The notes under the pieces are model-generated. The model did no database searches and was not told the origin of the DNA. It was given only the letters and a program-made list of their open reading frames with translations. Shown in pieces: positions 20,302-31,892 of a stretch of DNA of 64,000 bases. The position numbers and the translations under genes are program-made. Where the stretch lies: NCBI RefSeq assembly GCF_902806685.2, contig NC_048555.1:10726001-10790000 (forward strand). Direction: 5' to 3'. This stretch comes from Maniola hyperantus (Eukaryota > Arthropoda > Insecta > Lepidoptera > Nymphalidae). Position 1 is the first letter of the stretch. Each line of letters starts with the position of its first letter.

Positions 20302-20546
20302 TACAATTAATATGAATCAAGTGTCCTAGTCTTCACTTTAGAAATTTAGATATGTATCTAACTTATCTATACGTCTTTTTTACATAGATAATATTATATT
20401 CTATCATTTGTTTGACCTAATTAAAAAATATACTAAATATTTATTAACTTTATCTAAGGCACTCATTTACTTAAATCTACATATAAATAGGCCGATAATA
20501 TAATGATTTTGAAAAAAGCGATGGTCAGCTCTTATGTGGAAAAAAA

Positions 20547-20766
20547 ACCGGCCATGTGCGAGTCAGGCTCGCGCTCCGAGGGTTCCGTAATTTTGCACAC
20601 GTTCACGTAATTTTGCACAATAAATCTAAATACCAATCTACCTGCCAAATTTCATGATTCTAGGTCAACGGCAAGTACCCTATAGGTTTCCTTGACAGAC
20701 AGACAGACAATCAAGTGATCCTATAAGGGTTCCTTTTTTCCTTTTGAGGTACGGAACCCTAAAAAT
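20547..20766. repeat. R1 repeat, internally deleted
   Basis: Keeps both ends ('ccggccatgtgcgagtcagg' and 'ggtacggaaccctaaaaa') but lacks the central 'tttatttattttt' portion. Confidence 0.8.
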
Positions 20767-23050
20767 ATCTATATCATACATTCCCTGATCGACTATTATA
20801 TTTTTAATCATAACATCAGGTATATTTTTAAATTGACTTATTTTATTTTCGATTAACGAAAATCTGTAATAAACTTTCATATATTACATGATATAAGTAG
20901 GTACTGGGTAAGTTTTCTTACTCTAAATTATCACATATGGCCGTAAAATAAAAATAACTTATAATCTACTTGCAATATTTTTATAAGAATATATTATTAT
21001 AATATTTTTATATATTAAAAGAATGGCCTTTCGATGCAAGAACTTTAATAATTTTGGTTACTAAAAGTGCATTGGTAACTTTGTACAGACAGCCGAAACA
21101 TCACAAAATAATTGATATTAATATAGTATAGGTAAGTACATATTATAAAAGCTATACATAATATTATATCATGAACTCAGCGAAAATAAATATCCTAAAG
21201 TTATGTTAATGGGTATACATATTTATTACGATATTTACATTATTATATAATATTTAAAAAGAAAATAATATATTACAAATTATAATAAATCGCTAAAACA
21301 GTAATATTTAATTAATTATTATAATTTTTTACATTCTGATTACGAGAAGATTCAGATGTCACTAATTTAAATTCGTCCTACATTAAAATGGCATTTTTAT
21401 AGAAAGTTAAATCGGCATCGACATAAAGTAGTGCAAACAGCTACTTACCTGAAATTATGTATTGAGTTATATAACAATACCATGCATATATATCTTATGC
21501 GTAAAATATGATAATATTGTCATATAATACACCACTAATTATTAAATTACCATAAAAAAATAAGAACTCATACTTAAAGTAAGTTTATTGGAAAAGGAAA
21601 AGTTTATTGTTTTAATATTACAATTATTCGAATTGGTTAATGTGTAGGTAGGTAGGTATACTACACTTACGCTATGAACACATCATCGCACTGTTGCTAG
21701 ATCTATGTCACCTATACCCCGTTCATTAGCATCGTTCAACGCGCTTTTGGACAATAATGCTCAATGGGACCCATTTAATGATGGGTCTATAATACTGGTT
21801 CGGGAGTTACTGAAGTACGCTGAGAGCATTACATGAATATGTCATTCAATGTTCTCAGCGTACATATTCAAAATCCTTTGATTGTTTATCGTTTTGTATT
21901 TTATGTCTTTTTTCTTGTACCTTTATTTGTATTTAAATTTATTATTAATCAACTAGTTAGTGTAAGTGGCACTGCCGTTCTAATAAGATATAAATAAATA
22001 AAATGAATAACGAAAGGTCATATCAACGCCGTTACATCTTCGCTAACAATATAATGGCCAATTATTGATATTTCTATTTAATTTTTTTAATCTGTTGACA
22101 CGTCATGTGTTAACACGCTAGGTATTGAATTTGAACTAAGCAATTTTTTTATGGAAATTAAATATTATTAGGTAGTAGGTAAGCACATCGACATAAATTC
22201 AGATAAGAAGAAATCTAAGGAATATATTCAGTGAGATCAGGATGTCAGAATAGTAGCTTATTATTGTTTTCAATGTTGATCCAATTTGTCGAGAAAATTT
22301 CCTGAAACTGAAGAAAATGGCATTTGAATATGTAAAATAATATCTATCGGGGTTATAACATTTATAAACCATTTTATATGAATTTAGTCGATTTCATAAT
22401 TATACACTAATATTATAGGTGAATGCGAAAGTGAATAAGTAGGTATGTCCATATGTGTCTATCTGTCTGCTATTTTGACGAAAATCCTAAGATAGCCCGT
22501 AGGGAGTAGGCACTAGGGACACCTTTGCACAATCGTAGAACATACAGGCTAATTTAGAGTAGATTGGATTAGGCCGACTGTCTCTGGGCCGACTTGTGGT
22601 GTTGCAAGAATCTACTACCGCGCAGTTCGGAAAACTGACCCTTTGATCGCACCATCAATAATAATTAATTATATAGGTTATCCATTTAGTTAAAGGACTC
22701 TTTCTAGTTTCTGCAAGCCTAAGCGCGCTCCATCTTAGGCTGCATCATCACTTTCCGCCAGATCTGATTGCAGACAAGCGCTAGTCTATAAATTAAAAAA
22801 AAGGTTTCCATAATCTTAGCTCCAAGCTATTCAAATCGTAACTCACACTCTCACACTCAAATTATTATCATTTTTGTCACAAAATGTTATAATTTTTTCT
22901 GTTGAAAAAAAAATGGCAGTTACCTCCACAATTTATGATTTGTGACCAACTAACTAAACCTTTTGTTTTTCATAATCATGGATGTACGATGTAATAATTA
23001 TTGGTCTTTGTCCACAATATTCATACCTATCGTTTATTGTCATCATGATA
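20767..23050. other. AT-rich stretch without genes
   Basis: No coding frame with splice signals. Contains an imperfect hairpin at 21816-21862 and a short S2-tail-like piece at about 22735-22795 ('gctgcatcatcactttccgc'). Confidence 0.45.
21816..21862. repeat. Imperfect hairpin, 15-bp arms
   Basis: 'tacgctgagagcatt' and, inverted, 'aatgttctcagcgta' pair at 14 of 15 positions around a 17-nt loop. Too short for a typical animal pre-miRNA. Confidence 0.6.
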
Positions 23051-23055
23051 ATATA

Positions 23056-23214
23056 TGTCCCGCAAATTGCTAATGCGTGGCCGCCATTTTAGTAACGTCA
23101 GCACTAGACTGAAGTTTCGAGCTGATGGTATATTTTTATTTCGGCTGACGTCAAAATGACGTCATTTCGATGTTAATGAGACATGGTTCCAGCGCAATAG
23201 CAATTTGCGGGACT
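23056..23214. mobile_element. F2 MITE
   Basis: 'gtcccgcaaattgctaatgc' to 'gcaatagcaatttgcgggac', near-identical to 14314-14474 over its length. A TA lies at the left border and next to the right end. Confidence 0.8.
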
Positions 23215-23278
23215 AATACCAATGTCATACAGAGTCAATAAAACAAGTAATTTTACCAACCAAAACATTAAGAACGGG

Positions 23279-23476
23279 TCAGCGCAGCACTGCCCCAAAA
23301 ACCCGCTGTCCCCTCGACATGAGCAGCTCCACAGCAAGAATGGCAGCAATCAGTAGCAGCAGGGCTATAAGAGCGAGAACCGCTCTACATCGCCTTCTTC
23401 TCCGCTCGCCTCGGGCTAGTCTCCTGGTTAATTCTTCTCCACGACCCCCGTCAAGTGTGAAAAGAGCACTGGCAGC
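23279..23476 (-). CDS. Terminal exon of unrecognised gene: C-terminal membrane anchor
   Basis: The minus-strand acceptor 'ctgtttttcag' opens a 65-codon frame to TGA at 23279: AASALFTLDGGRGEELTRRL, then ARGERRRRRC, then a hydrophobic helix 'RAVLALIALLLLIAAILAVE', then LLMSRGQRVFGAVLR. A polybasic stretch followed by about 18 apolar residues close to the C-terminus is the layout of a tail-anchored protein with a cytosolic body (inference). It begins at phase 0, matching the phase-0 end of the exon at 50512-50746. The whole gene from 57078 reads as join of 56954..57078, 52547..52671, 51460..51664, 50512..50746 and 23279..23476 on the minus strand. Each junction keeps frame. The last intron would be 27 kb. 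Confidence 0.8.
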   Translation of the reverse strand, partial: AASALFTLDGGRGEELTRRLARGERRRRRCRAVLALIALLLLIAAILAVELLMSRGQRVFGAVLR

Positions 23477-23540
23477 CTGAAAAACAGAGAAAAGTTACTT
23501 TTAACTATGTTTTCTTCACATTTTTGAACTGCAGACATGT

Positions 23541-23668
23541 TTTTAGGGTTCCGTACCTCAAAAGGAAAAAAAGGAACCCCTTAAAGGTTCACTTTGTTGT
23601 CTGTCTGTCCATCTGTCTGTCGTGTCTGTCAAGAAAACCTATAGGGTACCTACTTCCCGTTGACCTAG
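23541..23668. repeat. R1 fragment
   Basis: 'ttttagggttccgtacctca' to 'cttcccgttgacctag', one end of R1 only. Confidence 0.8.
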
Positions 23669-23690
23669 TTTATTTTAATATTAATTTAAT

Positions 23691-23840
23691 AGTACGCGAC
23701 AGGTCCAGATGGCAATCGGGGTGGGAACGCTCCGCACACCCGCACAGCCATTGCGCTAACCCGGTGCGAGAGCGTGCGGGCGCTGGTATGCGTCGCGTCC
23801 CCCCGCCTCACACCCTGATTGCTATCTCGACCTGTCGCGT
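23691..23840. mobile_element. F1 foldback MITE
   Basis: 'agtacgcgacaggtccagat' with the inverse 'atctcgacctgtcgcgt' at the right end. Confidence 0.85.
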
Positions 23841-23847
23841 AGGTACT

Positions 23848-24215
23848 ATGACCGCCTCGTTGGTCTAGTGAGCTTACTATGTATGACTCCAGGTGGCGAG
23901 GTCCTGGGTTCGACTCCCGGATTGGGTCAAAAAATTAGATAGGTATTGGAATTTTCAATACATTACGTACTAGCCCGGAGTTAAGAAGGGCGGTGTTTTA
24001 CACCCATGCCTCGGAGAACACGTAAAGCCGTCGGTCCTGCGTCTGATTTCACTCCGGTCGTGTTGGTTTTCCGTCCCGTCGGGCGAAGAGAGTGAGGGAA
24101 TAGAGAGTGCACCTGTGTTCCATTCTACACACTTGTGCAATATATCTCCCGCGTTTGACTAGTCTCCGTGCCGCCGTAGCTGATATTTGGTCTGGAGTTA
24201 TTTCTATGTGGTAAT
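23848..24215 (+). repeat. tRNA-derived SINE, family S3
   Basis: The head 'cctcgttggtctagtgagc' with B box 'gggttcgactccc' resembles a tRNA 5' half. The body has 'cctcggagaacacgtaaagc' and 'gagtgcacctgtgttc'. The acceptor does not close, so this is a SINE and not a tRNA gene. A head-only copy is at 32428-32530. Confidence 0.8.
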
Positions 24216-24689
24216 AGATTTTATTCTAATAAAAAATATAGTCATTTTTATAACATGATTCGAGCCCCGTTAGGGCCAGCATTTTTGCATTAATCAGTAA
24301 GACATCAATTAAAACAAACTTTCAAAGACCCTGACAGCAAATACTTTATGTTTATTTAAATACAAATCTGTGTCAATTACTCTTTAATTACTGTAGTTGT
24401 TCCGTTCTTAAATCTTAATTAAGTAACCATTTTCGTAACTTTGAAGATTTTGTGTCTAAATAATACATAAAGCCCTTTAAGAGAAAGAGCCTGTGAGGGC
24501 CAGACCTTCGTTGTTTTATAAAAGCTGAAAGTTCCTCTACCCATTGTCCTCAACCATAGATCACAGAATCCTAACCTAGAGTTTAATAAATTGGGTGTCT
24601 GGCAGGGGGCGCCAGTCGTCACGATACTAGGTGTCTGGAAATGCATGAAGCGATTTCTAATACTATTCCGAAGAAAGAAAATAAATAAA

Positions 24690-25596
24690 AAAAACCGGTC
24701 AAGTGCGTGGCGGTCCACGCGCAGTGTAGGGTTCCGTAGCCACAATCCGATAGGGGGGGGGGGGGGCACTTTAAAACATCATATTTTACAAACGGATCTA
24801 GAAATCGAAAAATGATGTACCCACACCATAGAGCAGAAACAAAGAGGAGATGTTGTATTAAGATTTCCCTATGAAATATCGAGTGACATTTTGCGGGGTG
24901 AGGGGTTGTGGAACGCCGCCCACTTCTCAATTTTCCATCTGCGGGTTAGTAGCAAAACTACTCGCTTAGCGACCTAACATCGATATATTGATGTCACTAC
25001 ATAGTTCAGCTATCTCACACTAGATGTCAATAATCTAGAACTATTTTAATAATTACGTATAAAATTACTTACAAATGAAATGTGATACCATTCATAGCAT
25101 CAGAACGTCTGTCTGAATAACTTTGACACGATAAAACACAACACTTCATCCTTTTGTTCTTAAAAACGCGAAAACACACCGATAATACGAGTCTCAATAT
25201 ATGTGAACCTGACGAACGCAGACAGCATACTAACTAAGGCCCCGCCCACAGTGATGACGTCAGGACCTAGTTGAAAATCACAGTGCACAGTTGCTTAGGC
25301 CAACTCCTCTTTGTTTCTGCTCTATGACCCACACCCACAGCATTTATAAAAGACCTATTCAACGATACCCCACACTATAGGGTAGACGAGAAAAAAAAAA
25401 TCGTCCCCACTTTACATGTAGGGGAGCTACCCTAAAAAAAAATTTATTTCACCACTTTGTCGGCGTAATAAATATTTATACCCACGCCAAATTACAGATT
25501 TCTAACACTAATAGTCTCTGAGATTAACCGAGGAAGGACGGACGGACGGACTTGGCGAAACTATAAGGGTTCCTTGTTTATTACGGAACCCTAAAA
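24690..25596. repeat. 'gtcaagtgcgtggcg' dispersed repeat, interrupted
   Basis: Begins 'ccggtcaagtgcgtggcggt' with 'gtagggttccgtagcc' and ends 'ttattacggaaccctaaaaa'. Contains a G13 run at 24754-24766 and the hAT insertion at 24827-25326. Distinct from R1, though the ends are similar. Confidence 0.7.
24827..25326. mobile_element. hAT-type MITE, 500 bp
   Basis: A 23-bp perfect terminal inversion begins 'catagagcagaaacaaagag'. The 8-bp target duplication 'acccacac' is exact (24819-24826 and 25327-25334). No ORF. The TIR is unlike those of the other hAT MITEs here. Confidence 0.9.
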
Positions 25597-26062
25597 ACTA
25601 CACTTTAGGTAGGTATACTTCAACGAAAGATTTTATAGTGTCTTTGGTTACCTGTTAGTATCTGCCAAAGCCACCATGATCCAAACTTCATAGTAGCTGA
25701 TCGTTCCTCCCTGAGTTGGAGACAGTGCGCAGAGAAACTTTCAGCTTTTATAAAATAACGAAGGTCTGGCCCTCACGGGCTCTTAGCCCATTTTTGATTA
25801 TCAAAATCACGTTCCGTCGTGCAAGTATAAATTGAACGTTACTGTGCAATTGAAGCAAACCTTGGCTTAGCTGTGAATCCTTTGCTAATCGACACTACAA
25901 TAGAAATTAAATTCATATTAGAAATCAATTTATGAAGCCTCCAAGCTCCATACTTGGATAATTGATATAACGCGTAAAATTTAACTACCCACGCGACATT
26001 TTAACTTTTTGTGTCAAATTTCATATCAAAAGCACGATTTAAGTCCATATTTTAAAGGTGAA

Positions 26063-26233
26063 CAGCTGTGCGATTGCGGTAGAATGACAGCTACAATGTC
26101 ACGATCGCAATCACCTTCGTTTGGTTGACGCTCGCTCACTATTGGCTACAATGCATTGTAGCAACAAGCATAGCACAAATTCAGCCAATCACAGCAATTG
26201 AGATCGATGCAGGTTTTACGAATTCGCCCTACA
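26063..26233 (-). mobile_element. MITE, family F4
   Basis: Reverse copy of a 170-bp unit: 'gattgcggtagaatgacagc' through 'ggttgacgctcgctcactat' to 'tttacgaattcgccctac'. Other copies at 26742-26912, 29335-29505 and 29575-29738. Confidence 0.7.
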
Positions 26234-26741
26234 GTACTATTGACATGACAGTTGACCCAAACAGTTAAAATGTTCCGGAGATTGCCCCTTACATCCAAAC
26301 TTACAAACTTTACCTCTTTATAATATTAGTGTAGATAAACCTACTAATTATTTCTTGCAAAAGATGTCATTGTTACACAATACATAATTGCACAGAGTGC
26401 GTCTCGATGAACAATATGGGCCAAGAACACCGCTCAAAGAAAATTATTACAGCGTAATAATTCTCTATGTTTATGAAGATTGCCTTAACATTGTCTCGTA
26501 CATAATGTAGGCAATAAAATGCATTGTTTTACAATAATTAGAAGCTGTAGATGCCTGGTGAATTAATAAGAATAATGTTTAAATACAAAACTTCATCGGT
26601 TGTAGGATACTGTATTGATATTAAAATGCAATAAGTACCTACTGCTATATACATTGTTCATAGAGTCATGCTAATATAGGGCGCTCTTTCGTGCACATCT
26701 AAATATATATGTATAAAAGATGATTCCGATCGTGATATTGC

Positions 26742-26912
26742 TGCTCGATTGCGGTAGAATGACAGCTACAATGTCACGATCGCAATCCCCTCTGTTTGGT
26801 TGACGCTCGCTCACTATTGCCTACAATGCATTGTTGCAACAAGAATCGCACAAATTAACCCAAAACACAACAATTGAGATTGTAACAATGATTGATGATC
26901 GACCTACAGGTG
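26742..26912 (-). mobile_element. MITE, family F4
   Basis: Same unit and orientation as 26063-26233, with a diverged right end ('gattgatgatcgacctacag'). Confidence 0.7.
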
Positions 26913-27179
26913 TTAGCGAATCGTCTGTCAACTTGTTTTACAACGGAACCCTAGAAATAGGCTTCAATTATTAAAACACACATCAACTTTCTATTTCAAT
27001 TAAGAAACCTTAACCTTTAACAATTACAAAAGACGCAATACAGATTAAATATTAATTGTAGTAATTTTTCGTAACAATGCTAGCACTTAATGCCATGTAG
27101 CTAACGTCATTCAAATGGCCATTCGGACCCTCGGGTTACGCGTTAATTGGTGCCACAGAGTACATGGTAATATCTTAAT

Positions 27180-27722
27180 ATATAAAAGGAAAAGGTGACT
27201 GACTGACTGACTGATCTATCAACGCACAGCTCAAACTGCTGGACGGATCGGGCTGAAAGGAGAATGCCACCTGACTTGACCCACCAATTTACGAACAATA
27301 TAAATTAATGATAATTATCCCAGTATTAAATAACCACTTAAAAATTAAAAATTGTGATTTTGAACTTGCGGATGTTTTTATTAGTTTCACAATAATTATA
27401 GGTAAATTGAATAACCTAGAATCATTATGTGACTTAATCTTAGATTTAACGAAAAACGGCAATTTCTAGAGGTGTTAAATCCTATGTTCAGTTATCAGTG
27501 ATGAAACAGCAACAAAAAGCATACGTGTAAACAACTTTTATATAATAAAAAGGGTTACGGTTCTATAACCTTAAGGAAATTCTGTCATTGTCCTTTGGCA
27601 TGCAGATAAGTAGCTAATATGACGTAGGGATCCGCTAAGAGAGTATTTTTGAAAATTCAACTCCTGAGGGGGTTTGAAATTTGTGTAGTCCACGCGGACG
27701 AAGTTGCGAGCATAGCTAGTTG
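27180..27722 (-). repeat. R2 repeat split by unrelated sequence
   Basis: 'aaaggaaaaggtgactgact' to 'ctggacggatcgggctgaaa' at 27184-27257 and the rest from 'ggcatgcagataagtagcta' at about 27598 to 'gcgagcatagctagt'. About 340 bp of unrecognised AT-rich DNA lies between. Confidence 0.7.
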
Positions 27723-27907
27723 TAAATATATGAAAATTGGTGCCACGTTACAGGATTGATGCCTTTCAACTAATCAGAAGTGACGCGAAGGCTGAAGCAA
27801 CGATACGTTGTAAACAAAGATTTATTGTTTATAATTTTTTATAATGGTGTTTACCTACACTTCAAGGTTTCTAAATAATTTTAATTAAGTACATAATTAT
27901 CAAAAAT

Positions 27908-28055
27908 TGCGGAACCGGCAGGATTCGAACCTGCGCCTTCCCTGGGACTGCAACTCCGAAAAGTTAGAGGTGCGCCCTCGATTCGTTCGATTCCGGAAAA
28001 TCGTCCCAAGTAGGAAGCCGACTTCTTCACCACTACAGGCTATGGAGAAAGCTTG
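27908..28055 (-). repeat. tRNA-like SINE fragment
   Basis: The plus strand has 'gcggaaccggcaggattcga', a tRNA T-arm and acceptor-like end, followed by 'ctccgaaaagttagaggtgc' of S1. A composite or duplicated SINE head, not a tRNA gene. Confidence 0.6.
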
Positions 28056-28089
28056 AATCAATAAAAAGTATTTTTAACAGACATTCAAA

Positions 28090-28385
28090 AAGGAGGATTT
28101 AAAAAAAATAGAAATAAGGAGCAAACGAGCAGGCGGGTCTGATTACCGCCGCCCATGAACATTTGCAGCACCAGACGAACTGCTCATGCGTTGCCGGCCT
28201 TTGTTGGTCCACCCCGTGAATAACCCCATGTAGTGTGGTGGCAACCTCCAACGCAATTTTCCAAATGCTGCCCAGCCCAGCTGTATTCTTCTGGCAGCTT
28301 CCATGTTTCTACTGAGTACCTGACCTAGGTAATTGCATTCTTGAACAACTTCGATGCTGGCTTCTATAACTATACCGATGCAAAA
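28090..28385 (-). pseudogene. RTE-type reverse transcriptase fragment
   Basis: Minus-strand frame with 'EVVQECNYLGQVLS' and 'EAARRIQLGWAAFGKLR', a hallmark segment of RTE-type LINE reverse transcriptases ('YLGQ...RRI.LGW.AFGKL'). A piece between is deleted, and the frame runs into another dispersed repeat ('cccatgaacatttgcagcac'), related in inverse to 53340-53465. Confidence 0.75.
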
Positions 28386-29304
28386 AATCACATCAATCAC
28401 GATAACATTGAAGGATCAACCAACAAACTTTCGCATATATAACATGCATAGTGATAAGTAGGTACCTCACTATATAATATTATTTTTGATGACCTCCATA
28501 AGCAATAAATTAATACAATCACCATATTATTATAACTGTTATGATTGCCTACATTATTGTATTTATTAATAAAATATAATTACAGTGCAGAATCATAAAA
28601 GTAAGACATTTATACCTAATTGGGAAGTACATAATATAGATCACTGAATTGAAATATCATAACAATCGCAGAAAAATATGTCAAAAACCAATTTTACGAC
28701 TCTTAAAAGTCGTAAAAAATTATTTATCTTTATTAAATGGGTCTTAAAAAATTGAATTATATATGTACACGATCGATTTTTTTATTAACCATAAATTAAT
28801 ATTTAATAATTATAAAATGTAATAAGTATTGTGCTTATTGCACGACGCTACGCGACGCCCACACTTGATCAAAAAGTAAAAACAAGTACCTACCTAGGTA
28901 GGTACTTAATTTAAAAGTTTTAAAAAAACCCGTCTGCGGTTATGGTCAGTGGCATGCACAGGATTTGAAGCTATGGGGTAGGCATTAGTTAGGTTACTTT
29001 TTCAATGACTGTCATGAAAATATGAGCACGACGCTATTTCAACTTGGGTAAACAGTGTTTTTATGCCTTTATGAACTGCACGGCACTGATTATAGTCCCA
29101 ACTCCCATCTGTTATTTCTGTAGACGACAAAAAGTGCATAACACGGCGCTTCGTGAACAAGATACTATTATTACTTAGTATTAACATTAGCATGTCGGTG
29201 ACGCGACCTTGATATTTTTACACATCGCAAAATCGCTGAGCGCGCCTAAAGAAATTTTCACTTCGATCACTTTGCAGTTAATACGAGAGGCCTATACTAC
29301 CTAA

Positions 29305-29823
29305 AGTACGCGTCAGGTCGAGATGGCAATCAGTAGGGCAATTTCGTAAAACCTGCATCAATCATTATTACAATCTCAATTGTTGTGGTTGGCTGAATCT
29401 GTGCTATTCTTGTTGCAACAATGTATTGTAGCCAATAGTGAGCGAGCGTCAACCAATCGGAGGTGATTGCGATCGTGACATTGTAGCTGTCATTCTACTC
29501 CAATCGAGCAGCGGGATATGAAGCGGGGGACGCCCCGCACACCCGCACTGCCCCCGCGCTTACCCGTAGGGCGATTGTCTAAAACCTGCATCAATCATTA
29601 TTACAATCTCAATTGTTCTGATTGGCTGAATTTGTGCGATTCTTGTTGCAACAATGCATTGTAGCCAATAGTGAGCGAGCATTAACCAATCAGAGATGAT
29701 TGCGATCGTGACATTGCAGCTGTCATTCTATCCCAATCGAGCAGCGGGATATGAAGCGGGGGGACGCCCCGCACACCCGCACAGCCCCCGCGCTAACCTG
29801 GTGCGGAATAGCGCGGGTGACTA
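29305..29823. mobile_element. F1 MITE with tandemly duplicated F4 insertion
   Basis: The F1 left arm (29305-29330) is followed by an F4 unit, then 'gggatatgaagcgggggacg' F1 core, then a second F4 unit and the core again. The repeat period is about 240 bp (29335 and 29575). The right F1 arm is missing. The duplicated block therefore spans F4 plus part of F1. Confidence 0.75.
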
Positions 29824-30011
29824 CTATAAGTAGGTAGGTACTGTGACAAGTTTTTCTTGCAAGGAAAACAAGTTTAAGTAAGTTATGTATGTTTAGGGAA
29901 GTGTTCTACTAACTTACCTATTATGTCACTTTCACCAGATAGAGATATAGGTAGGTAAATAGTTGTTGTAACTTGTAGCTTCTTTGGCAAACTTACAATA
30001 ATTTTATTCTT

Positions 30012-30440
30012 AACTAGCTTAATATGCCCGCGGCTTCGTCCGCGTGGACTACACAAATTTCAAACCCATATATTTTTACCCCTTTATGGGTTGAATTTTG
30101 AAAATCCTTTCTTATAGTCCGATCCGTCCAGTAGTTTGAGCTGTGCGTTGTTTTTTTTTTTTTTTATCGATCACGTAAATTTCAATAATACATTTTAAAA
30201 TAAACAGTTCGCCATCCTCTAGAAACTGTTGAAGTTTATGTGAGGATGGCGAGTTCGCGTTATATAAATTTAATAAAATATGGGTAAAAAAACTGTTATA
30301 TAAATAAAAGCTGTTAATTAATGCATATTTGTACATATAAATATCGTTACATGAAACACTTCCTGATAGATCAGTCAATTAGTTAGTCAGTCAGTCAGTC
30401 AGTCAGTCAGTCAGTCAGTCAGTCAGTCAGTCAGTCAGCT
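30012..30440 (+). repeat. R2 repeat with long (AGTC)n and an insertion
   Basis: R2 is interrupted after 'gagctgtgcgttg' at 30150 and resumes at 30365 with 'gatagatcag'. The (AGTC)n tract at 30380-30438 has about 14 units. Confidence 0.85.
30151..30364 (-). mobile_element. Poly(A)-tailed insertion with internal hairpin
   Basis: 214 bp inserted cleanly into R2. On the minus strand it ends in A15, as expected of a retroposed RNA. 'tcgccatcctc' (30209-30219) and 'gaggatggcga' (30242-30252) form an 11-bp stem. I see no target duplication longer than 1 bp and recognise no family. Confidence 0.6.
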
Positions 30441-30606
30441 TTTGTTTTTATATAATAGCTAATTAAGCTTGCAAATTATTGTAATTTTTGTAAAGATTTA
30501 TATGAAACAACAAACGTTATTACAGTTTGCTAGTGCGTGTAGGCATCTGAATTTCAAAATGGCAAATGTATTGAAAAAAACTGGCAAAAATTATCCGTAA
30601 TATAAA

Positions 30607-31027
30607 AAAACCGGCCTAGTGCGAGTCAGGCTCGCGCAACGAGGGTTCCGTACTACAGTCGTATTTTTTCAACATTTTGCACGATAATTCAAAAACTATG
30701 ATGCATAAAAATAAATAAAAATCTGTTTTAGAATGCACAGAAAAAGACCTTTCATATGATACCCCACTTGATATAGTTATCTTACTTAGAAAATTGAAAA
30801 TACTAATTATTAGTTCATGACCACAATTTAATTTTTTTTTGTGTGATGTAACCACATATTCACGGTTTTCAGATTTTTCCCCGAATGTCCGCTATAAGAC
30901 CTACCTACCTGCCAAATTTCATGATTCTAGGTCAATGGGAAGTACCCTGTAGGTTTCTTGACAGACAGACAACAAAGTGATCCTATAAGGGTTCCGTTTT
31001 TCCTTTTCAGGTACGGAACTCTAAAAA
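30607..31027. repeat. R1 repeat, full unit
   Basis: 'ccggcctagtgcgagtcagg' to 'tacggaactctaaaaa'. Matches 56164-56540 and 58791-59207 closely by eye. Confidence 0.85.
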
Positions 31028-31402
31028 CTGGCAATAAATATTCGTAATATTAAAAAAAACTATTGTAGGTATAAGTAATAGGTATTATTTTTAATGATTG
31101 ACAGTAAGCACTATTGAACTATGTTGTGCGAGGTGTAGGATGCTTGTGAATCGCACATAATTGATCGAGAGGCATTGGGTGTCATGTTGTCGGCAAAAAC
31201 GCTATAATGATCGATCTTAATGATACTGTGTGGCTTTTGACACAAATTCCTGTGTACCATTATCATGCAAAGTTGTAACAATACGTGTGAATATGTAAAG
31301 GAGTCTTCACATAGATCAGTTTAATCTGGGAGGAGCTCTGCACTCGAAATTGTTATACTAGGCTACTAGTAGTTGGGACTAAATACATATCAAAAATACC
31401 TG

Positions 31403-31480
31403 CGTAACCGGCAGGAATCGAACCTGCATCTTCTGGGCATCCTTGAAGTATAGGTAAAACACTAAAAAATGATAAAAAAT
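31403..31480 (-). repeat. tRNA-like end fused to SINE
   Basis: 'gtaaccggcaggaatcgaac' resembles a reversed tRNA T-arm, but no A box, anticodon stem or closing acceptor follows. Not a gene. Confidence 0.5.
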
Positions 31481-31762
31481 ATAGTAGTTATGACGTCCGC
31501 CTCCTAATCAGAGATCGGAGGTTCGATCCCGGGCACGCATCTCTAACTTCTCAGAGTTAAGTGCGTTTTAAGTAATTAATTAATATCACTTGCGTTAACG
31601 GTGAAGGAAAACATCGTGAGGAAACCTGCATGCCTGAGAGTTCTCCATAATGTTCTGCCAATCCGCCCTTGGGCAGCGTGGTAGACTATGGCGAAAACCC
31701 TTCTCACTCTGAGATGAGATCCGTGCTCTGTAGTGAGCCGGCGATGGGTTGATCATGATGAT
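31480..31762 (+). repeat. SINE S1, near full length
   Basis: Head 'tgacgtccgcctcctaatca' with B box 'ggttcgatcccgg'; body 'aaggaaaacatcgtgaggaa' and 'catgcctgagagttctccat'; tail 'gatcatgatgatg'. Related copies are at 34854, 35181, 46020 (reverse), 52785 and 62653. Confidence 0.85.
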
Positions 31763-31855
31763 GTACCCGCTGGGCACACAATCCAGTTAGGTAGGCTGGG
31801 CAGTTCGGGAAGCTTCGAATGGAGTCTTCTCGTCCAAAATTCCTCATTGTGGTTA

Positions 31856-31892
31856 CCACGGAACAGAAAAAACTGTTTTTTCTGTTCCGTGG
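31856..31892. repeat. 37-bp perfect palindrome
   Basis: 'ccacggaacagaaaaaac' and its exact inverse are separated by one base. Such a sequence can extrude as a cruciform. No repeat family recognised around it. Confidence 0.85.

Larger units (their letters stand above)
24474..25795. mobile_element. Outer TIR element of a triple nest
   Basis: 'gcctgtgagggccagacctt' followed by 'ttttataaaagctgaaagtt' at 24490-24530 recurs in inverse at about 25738-25785. A third, partial copy is at 42335-42430. The interior is filled by a second repeat (24690-25596), which in turn holds a hAT element. Confidence 0.65.

Noticed and set aside
21816..21862. miRNA precursor
   Set aside because: A 15-bp stem with 17-nt loop is too short for an animal pre-miRNA. 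Kept only as a hairpin.
27908..28055. Possible tRNA gene
   Set aside because: A T-arm-like end is present, but no closing acceptor stem or anticodon arm. The sequence continues into SINE S1.
30380..30438. CRISPR-like or regulatory AGTC array
   Set aside because: A simple tetranucleotide repeat that is an inherent part of the R2 family; eukaryotic context.
31403..31530. Possible tRNA pair
   Set aside because: Same reason: SINE heads with degenerate tRNA promoter boxes.
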